64,000 bases of DNA from Buddleja alternifolia (GCA_019426215.1 CM033400.1:23978568-24042567), one strand, 5' to 3'. Positions 45,379 to 59,064 are shown, numbered from the stretch's first letter. Numbers and translations: made by a program. Notes: generated from the sequence alone by a model not told the origin.

Positions 45379-47982
45379 GTTGAAGCAAAAAGGTCGCAAA
45401 TCCTCGGCGTCTGTATTCAATTCCAAATTCAAACAAAAATGGATATCTTATGAGTTCATCAAAGGAGTAGAAATGAAGAACGAACTCTTCAGCCCATCTG
45501 TCTATATCCATCATCCATCTTTTTGCAAGCTTACCAGCTTTCTTTTGATCTTTTCTAGTGGCTAGGAATTTCTCGAAGCGCTCGATCTCTTCGTCATAAT
45601 CCTCTGTCCATAATCTGGCAAGATATTCTCGGGCTTCATTTTCTATCCACAAATTCACTGGATTGGGACGCTCAGCCACAAGCAGTCCTTTGCCTTTCCA
45701 TAACTTGAGTGGAGTAGGAGAGAGAGCATTCTAAGGAGAGTTGACTACTGAAGGGAGAGCCGAATATCCTATTTTGTTTAGATCTTCCTCATCAAGATTT
45801 TTATTCCAATCGCCCATGTGGGGATTCTTGATGACAATCTTGCTGGGTCGAAGAGGATAGAAAGCCTCGTCTGAGCGACCGATGAAATTAAAATGTGCTT
45901 AGTCAAAATATGCTCTATTGAACACTAGTCGACGAATATACTCAAAGCAAGATTGGAGTCGCTCCAAGTTGTAGAGTCCTAAATCGGCAAGATGCTCAAA
46001 GAATTCAAACTTTTGGGTGTTGGAAAGATCAGGCCGATGGAGAGTTGTTTGAAAAGTGATTTCTAACTCTGCAAGCATCTGGGTGTCTCGTTCTCTAGCG
46101 GCATAATAAAATACAAGATCAGGAGTATATCCACGAGGAAAGAAATCGATGACACGAGGAGGAGGTCCTGTTGGAGTAGGAACAAAGACAATCGCTTCTG
46201 TTGGGATGGGGGCCACTTCTATCAACCTTTCAGCATGTAAAGTCACTTCACTAGCTGAAGATGTTTCATCGTCCGGAAGGGCTTGAGATGCTTCTTTTGC
46301 AATATCCACAACAGTTTCCATATCCACATCTACTTCAACTGGAATCTCGAAGAGTGGAGGAACATCAGTTGCTGGTGCATCTTGAGTTGATACATGTAAG
46401 CGGTTGAGAAAAGCAATCAAAATTTCTACTAAGTAGAAATTACCAGGAAAAGACTAAAATGCTTACCCTAAGGAATATCATCTACTCTATCAGTCGCTTG
46501 ATCTGTTTCAACAATTGGTACAGTTTCCTCAAGCTCCGCAATAACTTCTTTGGGATCTAAATCGAGAAAAGAAGTGATAGGATCAGCACGGATAGGTATA
46601 TTCAAAGTCTCAAGAGTGTTAAGAACATTTTGAATATCCGCATCAACTTCGGCTGAAAAATGTTTTATCCTAACGTTAGAAAAGAAAACCTAACGAGGAA
46701 AGGATAAACTACTTTCAAGTACTTACCCTGAAAATGAGCAACCTTTTCAGAAAGAGGAGAGGCTCTAGGCTCAGGAAAATATTCAGGAACAATGTCTGAA
46801 GAGGGAGGGATGACACTCGCTAGGTCTTCAAGCGCTGGCTCGACTGGAGTGCGTGTAGATGCAGTTGGAGTGGATGAAGGAGTACGTCTCGATGCAAGCG
46901 GTACTTCTTTTTCTTCTACTTCTTCTTCTTCATTTATATTGAAGATAAACGCTGAGAGTGGAGAAGGAGAGAGAGATTTCTGTTTCTTCTTGGGCTCCTG
47001 CTTCATCTGCTTTTGCTTCTTTGCTGGCTTGGCTGGCTCAACGACCTTTATGGTAATTTTTCTTTTTGGTCTCTTAACAACCACCTCTTCTTCCGATGAA
47101 GATGATGATGAAGACAAAGATACTTGTTCTTCATCATCACTTTGAACAGCTCCTTCGGCAAGAAGTTGCTCATGCTCTTCTTTGGGAACCGCTGCACCAC
47201 CATGTTTTTGAGGTTTGAGCATCCCGCTAAACATCTTCTTACCATAGAATTTTAACACTGGGACCTTCTTTCCAGCGAAGTTTGTAAAACCGTAAGCGCT
47301 GAGAATTCTACTTAACACAATCCCATAAGGCTTGAGATTAACCGACTTGGCCATCGCTGCCTTGAAGCGATTAAAAACATAGAGAGACAAATTAATCTTC
47401 AAGTTGGTCAGAATGGCCACCATCATCTTGTACTGAATATTTATAACTTTATTGAATGTCCCCTTTCTGCATTCGATTATCTTGGCGCAAATGTTCGCGA
47501 GAATGATATATTCGCCCTTTCTTGTCATTTTTCTTGAAGTTGGGTTCATAGGCAGCTGCGACTTCATCTTTCTTGATCAACGCCCAGACCTTGGTAGCAT
47601 CACCAAGAGTGATGTTCTCGACTTCGACACCATCATTGGGCAGATTAAGCAATGATGAAAGCAGAGAAGAAGTGAGAGTGAAGGTTTCTTGGGCAAAAGG
47701 AAAGACGCATGAAATAGAGTTTCCATCGTCGGAAATTTTAGCATTTTTGAAGAAGAAAAGGGTTTCTTCCTCATGAAGGTTGAAAACGGCAGTAATCATG
47801 TCACGCAAACCAGATTCCTAGACAAGTTGAAGAACAGTCCGAAGAGGAAAATTTTGATTATCAAAAAGATAGTCCCAATTAACAAGAAATCCGGCGTTAA
47901 CCGTGACCGGTTTTTCAGTGCAGGAAGTTTTTCCGATAACAGACTTGGATGATTTGGAAGATTTTGAAGCTTTGGGTGCCAT
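45379..47982 (-). pseudogene. SIRE-B env-like gene, N-terminal part
   Basis: The start ATG at 47982 gives M-A-P-K-A-S-K-S-S-K, matching the SIRE-1 start. After an in-frame stop near 47820 the open segments are 47449-47808, 46665-47567, 45899-46420 and 45371-45679. The conserved N-terminal domain (A-K-I-I-E-C-R-K-G-T-F near 47470) aligns with SIRE-1 9440-9500. A Ser-rich acidic run followed by V-K-R-P-K-R-K and several K-K clusters (about 46960-47110) is a strong nuclear-localisation candidate. C is inserted after F-L-L-Q-Q. Confidence 0.8.
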
Positions 47983-48870
47983 TGCTGAAACTTTGAATCT
48001 TTTTGAAAGAATGAGAGAAGTTTTTGCCTTGAAAGTGATGAAGATTTTACAGTAGAGAGAGTTTTTGGAAGTGATAAAGTTTAACTGTAAAAACCTTGAA
48101 GAGTTTATATAGAGGCAAAAAAGTAACTTCTAAATGGCTTAAATTTTGCCACGTGTTGAATCATTAATTTTGAAATTTGAAAAGATTTAAATCTGAACCA
48201 TTTATTCGACGGTATGGATGCCAAATAGTGCCAAAAAAGGTTAACTGTTACAAAATAGAGAATTTTCGGGATTCGCAGCTACCCATTTAATTGAAAGATG
48301 TTTGAAAAAATTTTGAAATTTTCAGCGTGAAATACACGCGCCTGATAATACACTGACACGTACTCAGACTTATGCAGTCACTGAACCGCCTAAGTTTAGA
48401 TAGGAATCATTAATCGTGAGTTTGATTTGATAGGCACTTGTGGGTAGTTATCAAATCTAATCTTTTGGACTTATCCACACGTTACTTTTAACGATGACAA
48501 CTATCCATGCTCTTTTGAAAGACAATTACTTAGCGTTAAAGTGGGAATCTTTTCAACGCTGAAGTCTTTTTATATAAAAACATATTTAATCTGTTAAAGA
48601 TAAGATAAATCACTTGGATTTATAAAAGACAGTTTTACTTATTAGAGATTGATTTTGTCATGCATAAAAGAAGATAAGCGCTAGTGGTCAATGTATATTT
48701 TCAAAGTCAATTTTTTTTTATCACAGTCGCTTATGAATTGTTACAAGTACTATTTTAAAGTTCCCCTTAAAATTGATAACTTGTTTCAATTTTGAAAGAT
48801 GCTTTAGATGTAAAATTAAAGTGGATTCCCCCTAAAGTGTATGCCTATTAAGATATGATGCTTTTATGAT
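47983..48870 (-). promoter_or_regulatory. SIRE-B pol-env spacer with TATA-like box
   Basis: 888 bp without a frame. On the minus strand TATATAAA (48104-48111) lies about 122 bases before the env-like ATG, followed by a C/T-rich leader (ACTCTCTCTACTG, CTTCTCTCATTC). The block TACGTGTCAGTGTA and GCGCGTGTAT (about 48344-48373) is shared with SIRE-1. Confidence 0.45.
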
Positions 48871-51800
48871 TTAAGCGTTTAAATCAATCATACCAAATTC
48901 ACTTCTAAAAGTGAGAAAGCGTTGTTCGTTGAGCGCTTTGGTGAAGATATTTGCCAATTGTTTGTTAGTACTGATGAAGTGCATAGAGATATCTTTCTTT
49001 TGAACATGGTCACGCAAAAAATGGTATCTAATGTCAATATGTTTGGTTCTAGAATGAAGGACAGGATTTTGGGTCATAGCTAAAGCGCTTTAATTATCAC
49101 AATGGATAGGGGTAGGACCTAAGATTATTCTATAATCTCTAAGTTGTTGCCTCATCCAAAGGATTTGTGCACAACAGCTTCCAGCAGCTACGTATTCTAC
49201 CTCAGCGGTAGAAGTTGCTATGGATTGTTGTTTCTTACTATGCCACGAAATTAGTCTATCTCCTAGAAATTGACATGTACCACTAGTACTTTTTCTATCT
49301 ATTTTGCATCCTGCAAAATCTGTGTCTGAATAACCAATTAGTTCAAGAGAAGAGTCCCGTGGATACCATAAGCCCACATTTTGTGTGCCTTTTAGGTATT
49401 TAAGGATTCTCTTGGTAGCATTTAAGTGTGATTCTCTAGGATCAGCTTGAAAGCGTGCACACTTGCATACCAAAAACATAATATTCAGTCTACTAGTGGT
49501 AAGATAAAGAAGTGATCCACTGATACCTCTATAGTTAGTGATATCAATTTTCTTCCCACTTTCATCTTTATCTAACTTAAGCGTTTGGCTCATTGGAATT
49601 TTTGAAGATGACGCATTTTTCATACCAAATTTCTTAATCATATCTTTTGTATATTTAGCTTAGTTTATAAGTATTCCATTAGGGAGTTGTTTAACTTGTA
49701 ATCCTAAGAAGAAAGTTAATTCACCCATCATGCTCATTTCAAAATGATCTTGCATCATTTTCGAAAATTTCTCATACAATCGCTTATTTGTAGAACCAAA
49801 TATAATATCATCAACATAAATTTGAGTGAATCTCTTCATTATGGGTAATTTTAAATAACGTTGTGTCAACGCTGCCTTTTGAAAAGCCTTTACCTATAAG
49901 AAAGATAGAGAGAGTGTCATACCATGCTCTTGGTGCTTGTTTAAGGCCATAGAGTGCCTTATCCAATTTGTAGACCATACTTTTGCCATGGTTGCTGATG
50001 AATCCTGAAGGTTGCTCCACATAGACTTCTTCTTGGAGTTTACCATTCAAGAATGCACTCTTCACATCCATTTAGTACACTGTGAATTTGTTGAATGCGG
50101 AAAACATTTGGAACATCCTAATTACTTCAAGACGGGCTACTGAGGCATACGTCTCATCAAAATCAATACACTCCTCTTGACAATAACTCTGAGTGACTAA
50201 TCTAGTTTTGTTTCTTATAACAACGCCATCTTCGTCCATTTTGTTCCTAAAAACCCATCTAGTCCCAATAACTCCTTGGTGAGTTGGCCTTGGTACTAGC
50301 GTCCAAACCTTACTTTTCTCAAATTGGTTAAGCTCCTCTTGCATCGCTTCTACCTAACTTCAATCACTGAGCGCTTCATCCACTTTCTTTGGTTCCATTT
50401 GAGATAGAAAACTTGCGAACATGGCCTCATTAATTGTAGCTGACCTAGTTCTAATAGGTGCTTCCATATCTCCAATTACTAGCTCTAGTGGATGGTCTCT
50501 AAGCCATTTATGGTCTGGTTGGAAAAGGTTGAGAGACTCTTGGTTATCAATCGCTTGATCCATATTTGTCTCTTGCGCAGTCGCTTCATCATTCACAGTT
50601 CCAATTTGCTCTTGATGATCATTCTCTTCATGATCATCAGTGATTCTGACGTTATCATTATTTGTAACCTCACGAGTAACTTTAGGAATGGGCACAAAGA
50701 TCTCATCATCCTTATCATCACTATTATCACCGAGGTTAATTTGTGACGCTTGTTGGCAAGATCTTCAACTCCTACATCATCAGGATTAATCGTACTCGGT
50801 TCTTGGTTAGCATCATCAAACACAATATGAATGGATTCTTCAACCTTCGATTTGATCTTATTTAGGATGCGAAAACTCTTTCCATTCTTGACATAGCCTA
50901 GAAAGACTCCCTCATTCGCTTTAGGATCAAAAGTCTTTAGGATGTGGGATCTATTGTTATGGATGAAACATTTTGAACCAAATACATGAAAATATGAAAT
51001 GTTAGGCTTACGTCCCTTCCACAACTCATATGGAGTCTTCTCATGTTGCTTGTTGATCATACACCGGTTCTGAGTGTAGCAAGCGGTACTGATGGCTTCG
51101 GCCGAAAACCTTTGAGGCAGCTTATACTCTGCAAGCATCATCCTAGCGGCTTCTTTAAGCGTTCTGTTCCATCGCTCAGCAACTCTATTCTGTTGAGGTG
51201 TTCTAGAAGCAGATTATTCATGAAGTATTCCAAGATCTATACAAAACTTCTCAACAAATTGGTTAGTAAATTCAGTTCCTCTATCGCTTCTAACTCTCGT
51301 CACCTTTAGATCTTTTGAAGTTTGCAATTGACGGATTAGCGCTGTTTTCATCTTTGGTCGCTGGAAATTATACCCATGTATAGTGAGAGAAATCATCAAC
51401 TATTACTAGCGAGTATTTTTTTTACCACTAACACTCATGATTTGAATAGGACCAAACAAATCTAGATGCAATAGTTCAAGAACTCTAGAAGTAGATAGAC
51501 ATGGTTTCTTCTTAAAAGATGATTTAACTTGTTTCCCATCTGACATACATCACATAAGCGATTCTTTTGAAAGGAACCCTTAGGTAATCCCTCTACTAGA
51601 TTTAGTGATATTAACTGAGAGATTGCCTTAAAGTTGAGGTGATTCATTTTTGTATACCATAACCAACCAAATTCATTTTGACTCTTAGCAACAAAGCACA
51701 TGGAGTTGTTATCAAATGTAGAATCCCAATCTACTAAATACACATTGTTTGTTCTTTTTCCTCTTAGTTTAGTAGACTTATTATTAGCGTCGTTGACATA

Positions 51801-52093
51801 GCAAAAGTCGCTTGAAAATTTTACATCAAAGTCTTTATCACAAAATTGACTAATACTTAACAAAATATATGCTTAAGACCCTCAACATAATATACATCAC
51901 TAATCATGATGTTTCCCCCATGCATGATACCTATACCTTTGGTTTTACCTTTGGAGTTATCACCGAATATAACTTGAGGACCATTGGTAGCTCGATAGTT
52001 GACTAGAAAATCTTTTGATCCAGTCATGTGCCTTGATGACCCGCTATCGAAATACCAAACTGAAGTATCAATGCTGGCTCTAGGTACCTGCAT
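48871..52093 (-). pseudogene. pol: SIRE-B pol: protease to RNase H, frameshifted
   Basis: All copia domains are present in order on the minus strand: protease D-S-G-S-S-R-H-M-T-G (near 52050); pre-integrase with paired His and Cys motifs (51462-51863); integrase with S-D-R-G-T-E-F (near 51285); reverse transcriptase 49660-50344 with YVDD at 49807-49818; RNase H 48871-49641 with the D, E and D residues in Y-S-D-T-D, A-E-V-E-Y and H-C-D-N. It ends L-G-M-I-D-L-N-A like SIRE-1. Breaks separate nearly every domain: 51860, 51460, 51210, 50700, 50350, 50070, 49830, 49650 and 49085. The ATG at 52093 is in the pol frame, two codons before the landing site. Confidence 0.93.
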
Positions 52094-52124
52094 TAAGGAT
52101 AGTTCTAATTCTTCTTAGGTACCC
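52082..52124 (-). other. gag-pol junction of SIRE-B
   Basis: On the minus strand GTACCT occurs at 52122-52117 and again at 52087-52082, 35 nt apart, with the gag stop TAG at 52107-52105 between. Interval length differs from SIRE-1 (35 against 38) but keeps the same remainder on division by three, so skipping it again restores the frame. Repeats and pairing are as in SIRE-1. Confidence 0.7.
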
Positions 52125-54216
52125 ATGTTTTCTTGGGTCCTTCAATGTCAGTAACTTTAGCTTGAATTAAAACTTTAGGAACCCATATTTTCCTAGTCTT
52201 CATTATAGGAATACTGGCCTCTTTGGGTTTCATATTGTGTTATGTGTGCTTTTTGTTCACCTTCTTTTGGGTGTGCTTTTTGGGTGTATAGTAATATCCT
52301 CGATTATAGTAGTAATCATAATCATCATAGTATCGATAATATGATCTTGACTGCCTTGGATATTGACGTTGGTAATTCCTTGGCGCTGGCTTGGGTTGTA
52401 CTTTTGGTGTTTGACGCATAGCGCTTGATTCACAGTGTTCAGGCTTACCTTTAGCCTTTTGAGCGTTTGAATAAACCCATCTTTGTGAATCATTTTCTAT
52501 AACATTACCTTTGCCTGAGTCAGCTTTGGCTTTCTCATTTAGCCTCGCACCATTGTCGCTAGATTCATTTAGCATTTGGCTTTGTGAACTTTTCTCAACA
52601 AAGGTAACACCCTTTCCTTTGTTGTTCGCTGTAACATTAGATTATTAGGTTGTTTTTCGAATTTATTGTATCCTAAACCGGTCTTTTCACCAAATAATCT
52701 AGTTACCTCAGTCACATTATCCAACTTTCTAGAAGCTTTTGATAATGATGAGACCAGCTGCTCTGATTTAGCAAGTCTAGAGATCAGATCAGCTTCTCTC
52801 TTTACTATTATATCAAGATCGCTTTTCAATTGAGTAATTTCACTTTCAAGCGATTGGTTCTTCTCAATGCATTATTGCTGAACTTGCAACTCTGCTTTGA
52901 ATGTTACTTTATCACTTGTGAGTGATGAAATAATGGAAAAGTGATTTTGATATATTTTGGCGGCCTCTTGACAATCTTTATAATATTCATTAACTTTGTC
53001 AAGTAATTCATCATAAGAAAGAGGATGAGACAATTCATTGGTTACCTCTGGTAGTGTGGATAATTCCAAATCCTCTTCAGGTACGGAGAATGGTTCAGAT
53101 TCCACTAGCAAACCTTGTTGGCGAAGATTGCTCCTGAATTGGTTTATATCCACATAGTCTTACCTTGTGGGCTTAGTCACATTTGGATAAGGGCAATTTA
53201 CCTGGTAGTGCCCTGGTTTCCTGCAATTATAACACAAATTAGTTTTCATTTTCTGTTCAGCGGATAATCGTTTTGAAACTACTGGCGTTGAGAGATTCTG
53301 AGTAGGTGATGGAGGCGCTTGATATGGAACTAGCGCTACTAGTTGAGGCGCTGGTGCGGGGGGAGGAGTTTGAAATGAAGTTTGTCTAATAGAATTTTTC
53401 TTTTCATATCTTAGAAATTTCTTGAATTTCTTGACTAATAAGGTCATTTCCTTTTCTTCATTTGATTCCATAGATTTAACCTCACTAACCGCTTTACCCT
53501 TATTTTTGGTGGTAGTGATGATGCTCCTGATTCAGTCACTGAAGTTGTTGTGTCGCTGACTTCACCTAACTCGAATTCAAATGCCATTAACTCTGAAAAC
53601 ACATGTTCTGGAGTAAGAGTCTCCAAGGTCTGTGATTATCTCGTAGCAACAGTCTTAATCAAGTATTTACTTGGAAGACTTCTGAAAATCTTATTGACCA
53701 TTTCCTTGTTGGTCAATTCCTTATCTAATGACGCTAACTCGGTAATGAGCAAAGTAAATTTTGCGTCCAATTGTTCTAGCGTCCCGTTGGGCTGCATTTT
53801 GAAATGCTCGAATCTTTGACTGGCTATGGAGAGCTTGTTTTCCTTCATTTGTGCTGACCCTTCACATACAATGGCCAACTTATCCCATATTTCTTTGGAA
53901 GTCTTACATTGCTTGATCTTATTGAACAATGCATCGTTATCTCCTAACGCTAAGTAAAGTGCACTTCATCCAACATTATCCAGATTAGCTCTTTTCTATC
54001 ATCTGTCGTCCATTCTAACTTGTTTTTCTCGACATATCCATCTGGAGTGGCTTCATCAGTTCCTGGTGCTCGAGTTATTACTTTCATGATCTTAATGGGA
54101 CCATCTGAAATTACATCACACATTTCATTATCGCACGAACATAAATATGAAAATGCTCTAAGTTTCCAAGAATCATAATTTGACTCTACCAACTTAGGCA
54201 TTTTGTTAAAAGCCAT
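52105..54216 (-). pseudogene. gag: SIRE-B gag, frameshifted
   Basis: Start MAFNKMPKLVESNYDSW at 54216. Segments 53950-54216, 53636-53929, 53444-53626, 53160-53471, 52872-53153, 52569-52829 and 52240-52575 cover the gene with six or more breaks. An intact CCHC knuckle lies at 53193-53234, preceded by a Pro-rich linker; the Leu-rich coiled coil is near 52700-52900. The tyrosine-rich tail (52270-52340) has about half its residues as Tyr. Confidence 0.9.
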
Positions 54217-54312
54217 AATGATATGTTAAAAAAAATTAAAGCGATTAGTTTTTAGAAAAATGGATCTAAACAAGCAGTTACGCTCGGAAACACTTAGGTT
54301 TCTACTTCAACC

Positions 54313-54324
54313 GCTCTGATACTA
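54313..54324 (-). other. Primer binding site of SIRE-B
   Basis: On the minus strand TAGTATCAGAGC, one change from the initiator Met-tRNA complement, beside the 5' LTR. Confidence 0.88.
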
Positions 54325-54326
54325 CT

Positions 54327-55833
54327 TGGTGGTCTCAAGTGGCATATGGAAGGGTCTAAAGGGGGGGTGAATAGACTCTGAAGTCTTTTTTGACTTCAAA
54401 AATTCGTATCACTTTTAAAGATTTGAACACTTAGAAAGCTGAGCGCTTGAATCAGGCGATTTAGTAAAGATAACTTAGACTTAGTGATTTTAGCAATTTA
54501 CCAAAGTAGGGTAACGCTTAGATCGCTTAAGCATGGTTAGCACAGTGGAAATGATTTTTAGCGTTCGATTGGTTAATTAATCGCTTTGCAATTTTACTTG
54601 TCTTTTTTACAATGAATGATGTAATATAAAAATAAGACAATAAAATATAAATGACACAAGATATATAAGGTTCACTGGGTGATGTAATTCCATTTACGTC
54701 CTTCTTCTCCTTTTTCATTTGGAGTAATTTACTAGGTTGATTATCAAAGAATCACACAGAATCTTCTACAAGATAGTAAAGGATAAAAAAGATCACGGGC
54801 TTCTTGATCACACAGATTTCAGCACCAACGAAAATCATCTTCTACAAGCTTCTCCCACTCAGAAATACTACCTGAAAAGGGGTTCAACAACTTTCTCACT
54901 CAGATGAAAGATTGAAGGTTTGTCACAAGGTTTTGTTTATTTTTGTGAAGATCAAACAACTTGGAATATCTCAATAGGAATTTAGGTTTCTTCTTTGGAA
55001 GATGTTTGAGATATTTGTGACTATTTGTAATGTAGATAAAAAGCTTGAAGGAATTTTATCTATGGAGTTTCTAAGCTTTTTCTAAGCAAGTTTTTCTTGT
55101 GCATGTACATAATTTTCTCTTGTAATATTATGTACCCTTTTTTTTTGGGTTTACTGAAGGTAAGGTATTTACAGGCAATTCTTCGGATCTGTCCATTGGA
55201 CACATGTAGGAGAGTGCCTCTCACGCGGCGCGTGATTCTACCTAAAACCTGACATTCCTGAAAATCTGCTGGAACTGATTGAATGGGAGCATCTTATAAA
55301 CTCTGAAGTTCTGACAGTCTAGTAAAAAAGGTGGCTTGTCCACAAGTCACAGTAGCTTATCACATTTAATGCTCTTATCAAGCATTTAATGCATTTTGAA
55401 GTTATTTTCCGTTGAAAATAAATGTCCGTTGAATGATTGCATTTAAGTGCTTCATGACTTGAGGATTTATTTCAGTTGAATCTAACATCGGTCGCTTAAG
55501 TGCTTTGAGCGCTTGATCCATAAATTCTGAAAAAGAGGTCCTTTAGCGTTTGACGGACGCTAAGAAACAAATCTTCATCTTTGGTTGACTTTAGACGCTG
55601 ATCTTCAACTTCTTCTCTAATAGACTCACCTATAATTCTATTAGCGATTCAGTATCTAATATTTAGTCTAAAATCTACAAAGATAAAAATTACAAGCCTA
55701 AAAAAATAACAATTACAAACTTTCAAACGCTTAAACAATGATCTATGAAAATATAAACTTACATTTTATTTGGGGTCTAACATTGAATCCTATCTTGTCA
55801 TCATCAAAACATCTAATATGAAATTTCCTAACA
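54327..55833 (-). repeat. 5' LTR of SIRE-B, TATA box mutated
   Basis: It aligns with 35491-36998 throughout. The box that reads TATAAATA in the 3' LTR reads TGTAAATA here (about 55167-55174), which should weaken element transcription. The inverted repeat TCACGC-GGC-GCGTGA is kept at 55221-55235. Confidence 0.94.
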
Positions 55834-55892
55834 AAACCCAAATATTTAACTTTTTTTTTATTATGAGGCAGGGGGATAGTCATTGCACGGGG

Positions 55893-56126
55893 TCAATTAG
55901 TGCCCAACTTGTCCATCTCAATCAGGATGCTCATTTCCTTGTTAGGGACATTGATTATCCTGATCTCATGTTCTAAACCCATCATTGCTAAGTGGTCAGT
56001 CGGGCAATTTGCCTCATGCCAAATACGATGTAGTGTCACCCGCCAAGGTCGGCTTAGTATCTCATGAATTCTGTAGATGAGGTCGGTGTTGCGATGAGCA
56101 CGAGTAGCTTTAGCAATTATAAGTTG
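55893..56126 (-). pseudogene. RNase H fragment of LINE / RVT_3 type
   Basis: About 75 codons resemble the C-terminal half of the RNase H-like domain found at the end of plant LINE reverse transcriptases: L-L/I-x-R-x-W-x-V, then H-x2-H-E-A-N, then D-x-L-A and G. The pattern R-P-W-R-V followed by H-E-A-N-C and T-D-H-L-A is visible. The frame continues upstream into a low-complexity hydrophobic run that I regard as chance. It lies 60 bases from SIRE-B. Confidence 0.6.
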
Positions 56127-57447
56127 TATGACATTGAAACAAAACAAGCTATTAAACCAAACTAAAACCAATAAAAATTTAAAGCAAAACTTTAGGTAAC
56201 AAACAAGAAAAATGGAAACGATCATAAAAACTAAACATAATTGACTGAAAATAATAAAACTAATCAAAAGTAAGCTTAAAATGATTGGGAATTTGTTCCA
56301 CATCTCAACTCGAAGAGGACGATGATGAAGTATTGTCATTCAGTTCCCCTACATTATAAAACTCATCCATCTCAAATACATTTATGTTCTTAAGACATAT
56401 AGGTATTGTATCAATAATTCCTTGTTCTTGGAAGTTTTCTTCATGTGCAAATTTATGCGAACAATCACCAAAGTATGAAGGTTTTTTGGTTCCAATCACT
56501 TTCTTTTCTTCATAAGGGTAACCTTGAATGCACTCCAATTTCTTTCATATGGAGAAGCACTATATGGTTGGCTAAGTATTTTGATGGCCAATTTCCATAG
56601 TGTTGGAATTTCTCCTCCAAATAACTGCCAACATATTTCTTGTGAAAACAATAACTTGATATCATTTAAACATATAAAAGATAAAGTGAAAAGCCAAAAA
56701 TAAGTTTGTCTTTTTTTTCAAATAATATTATAGAATTTCAACATTAAAAATATAAAACTTACTTAGACGTGCATCATTATAACAATTGACTGCCAATTCA
56801 GTAAAAATACTAGATTTTTGGCTCACGTATTGCAAGAGTTCTGTAGTTAAATTCTTTTGATCTTCAGCATTAGACACCATTTTCTAGATAATTCTTTCAA
56901 GAAATGGTTTTGTTTCCCTGTCCATCAAAACATGCTTAGAATTATACAAACTTGGATTCAAAACAGTTGCACCAACGTACAAGTCATTATATAAATTCCT
57001 ATTCCACCGGTTATTGATTATATTCTATTAAGGCATAAAATTATCAATATTAGTTTTGTAATACGCTTTGATAGACTCCTTTGCTTTATTCAAGGCAACA
57101 TACAAATAACCAATCATTGAACTATCTCCATCAACCATTCTTAAAACTTTCACAAGTGGCTTAACAACTTCTATTATTTCTTTTCCTCTACCAAAAATCA
57201 CTCCCCTGGATAATACTAGTTACTTGTTTACCATCTATAATATTAAAGTGATACATACTCCTCCACTTATTAGAAGTAACCATGCACATTAAATTTTCTT
57301 CATCTTTTTAAATTTCTTGCAAGCAAATAAATTGTGTAACAAAACTAGTTATACATGGGCGCTTTAGTTCTTTTCCACTAGTGTGAGACCTCATCAAGTC
57401 CAAAACTTTTCGATACTTATATATGAACTTACAATTTTTCAAAAACT

Positions 57448-58888
57448 TGACACGCTAGAACCTCAAGTGTTTGCACAACAAGTGGACTGGTCATGTGTAG
57501 CAATAGAGTGGACAATTAAGTCCGGATGTCGAACCCACAGAACTTGTATTTTAGTTTTAGACTTGCAAATAAACGCTTAAAGTAAAGGATGGATTGGAAT
57601 AAAAGTGTAGAGAACAAAAGTAAAGAGGAGCAATAGATTGAAACTTCAAGTGTTAAAGACGACTAAGGCGCATGTTAGGGCTCAATTTGATACAATATCT
57701 TTATAGCGTGAGTTGTCGAATCATTAGACCTATGTTGCGATGGTGGAAAGTTTCTTAAATAATTACTACCCGATGTCTCGGCAATAATAATCCTATGATT
57801 AATTGACGGTCCCCAAAATATGTCTATCAGAGAATCTAACCAACAATCATGCATTCAAGCTCTAGAATTTCCACAGATTAATTCTGCTAACTGCATCCGG
57901 GAATCTCTACCGTTTGTCACTTAACGGGCAATTCCTCATTGTTTGCGGATTATGTTGTGAATTTCATGCACTCTAGATCAATTTTCTCTCGAAATATTCA
58001 CCTAGGTAATTTCTTGAACACATGGTGATCAAGCACATGGACGTAGAACAAATACAAATTCACAACACATAGCAACATATGAATTGATTCAAACAAACAT
58101 TATATAGATACTTCACAAATAGGCCTTCACATGACTTTAGTCTTATAGATCTAGTTCATAATCAATGGAATAATAAAATCTAAAGCAAACATGTATATAT
58201 TCATAGACAAATATATAATGAAAGCAATGGAAAACTTCCTAATACACTTGCTTGATGATGAAATCAAGTTGGAAGCTTCAATTCCTTGCCCTTCCTCCTT
58301 CTTATCCTCCAAAATATGATGTATATGGCTAGTTTTAGTCCCAAAAGGGCCTAAAAACCGAACCTCAAAGCTTACCCTAGCTTCTCTTCTTGATGTTGTA
58401 TTTATAAGGGTTCAAAACAGAGCATCGGCGCCCAGACGTGTAGAAATCCACGCACAGACATGGCAGAATTGGGTAATCACGCCCAGGTGTGAATCAAGCC
58501 ATGCATAGGCATGGTAGTGGTGGCGCACACGCGTGATTCTGATCAAGCTTGGGCGTGATGCGCAGAACCATTGACTCATTCTTGCTTTTCAATGCAACAA
58601 TCTTGTTTCCTTTATAACTTTCTCCAAGTACCTCTGATTTGAGTGATTCAAATTTCCATGTGAAGATAAAACATAGATCTACAACTTTTTTGAAGGACAC
58701 TTCTTCAAGTTTGGCCTCTAAAGATGCAAAAATTCTATGTTTTCATGCTTTTTTCCTCAATTACTGTGATTTTTCACCTTTACTCGATAAGTACACAAAT
58801 TAAACGCATATGTGGTATAAATCATGCCTAAACCAATATAAATCCAATAAATATGAGGCTCTAAAACATATAAATTCACACCCTATCA
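57448..58888 (-). repeat. Solo LTR E, related to element C LTR
   Basis: 1441 bp, TGACACGCTAGAACC to CACCCTATCA on the + strand. Its first 110 bases align with the C LTR. A TATA-like CCTTATAAATAC (sense) is near 58399-58410, with a GC-rich island upstream that repeats CTGGGCG-type units and contains CATGCATAGGCATG (58500-58513). No matching target duplication is seen (AAACT and TCGAG), so it may be a recombination product. Confidence 0.75.
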
Positions 58889-59064
58889 TCGAGCCTTTTC
58901 CAAAGTTAATTTTGCAAGAGAGAGTTTATCAATATCTTCAAGAGCAAGATCCAAACAATGTCTTGCACACGACATGATGGCAATATGAGGATACTTTTGT
59001 TCAATCATATATCCTGCAGCTATATAATTCGAGGCATTATCTGAGACGAATTGTACAATATTAG

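Larger units (their letters stand above)
35491..55833 (-). mobile_element. SIRE-B: second Sirevirus-type Ty1/copia element, minus strand
   Basis: LTRs 35491-36998 and 54327-55833 (1508 and 1507 bp) flank gag, pol and an env-like gene, all reading on the minus strand, plus the inserted element C. Flanks are AGACC and AAACC, four of five matching. LTRs differ by several percent by eye, so it is older than SIRE-1. It differs from SIRE-1 in LTR sequence and end (ACCACCA against ACCAACA) and is a separate subfamily. Each gene has several frame breaks. Confidence 0.95.

Noticed and set aside
46792..47145. Plus-strand Ser-rich frame
   Set aside because: Antisense of the SIRE-B env-like acidic and basic region.
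56130..56339. Hydrophobic frame as a membrane protein
   Set aside because: It is a low-complexity AT-rich extension upstream of an RNase H fragment, with no homologous pattern.
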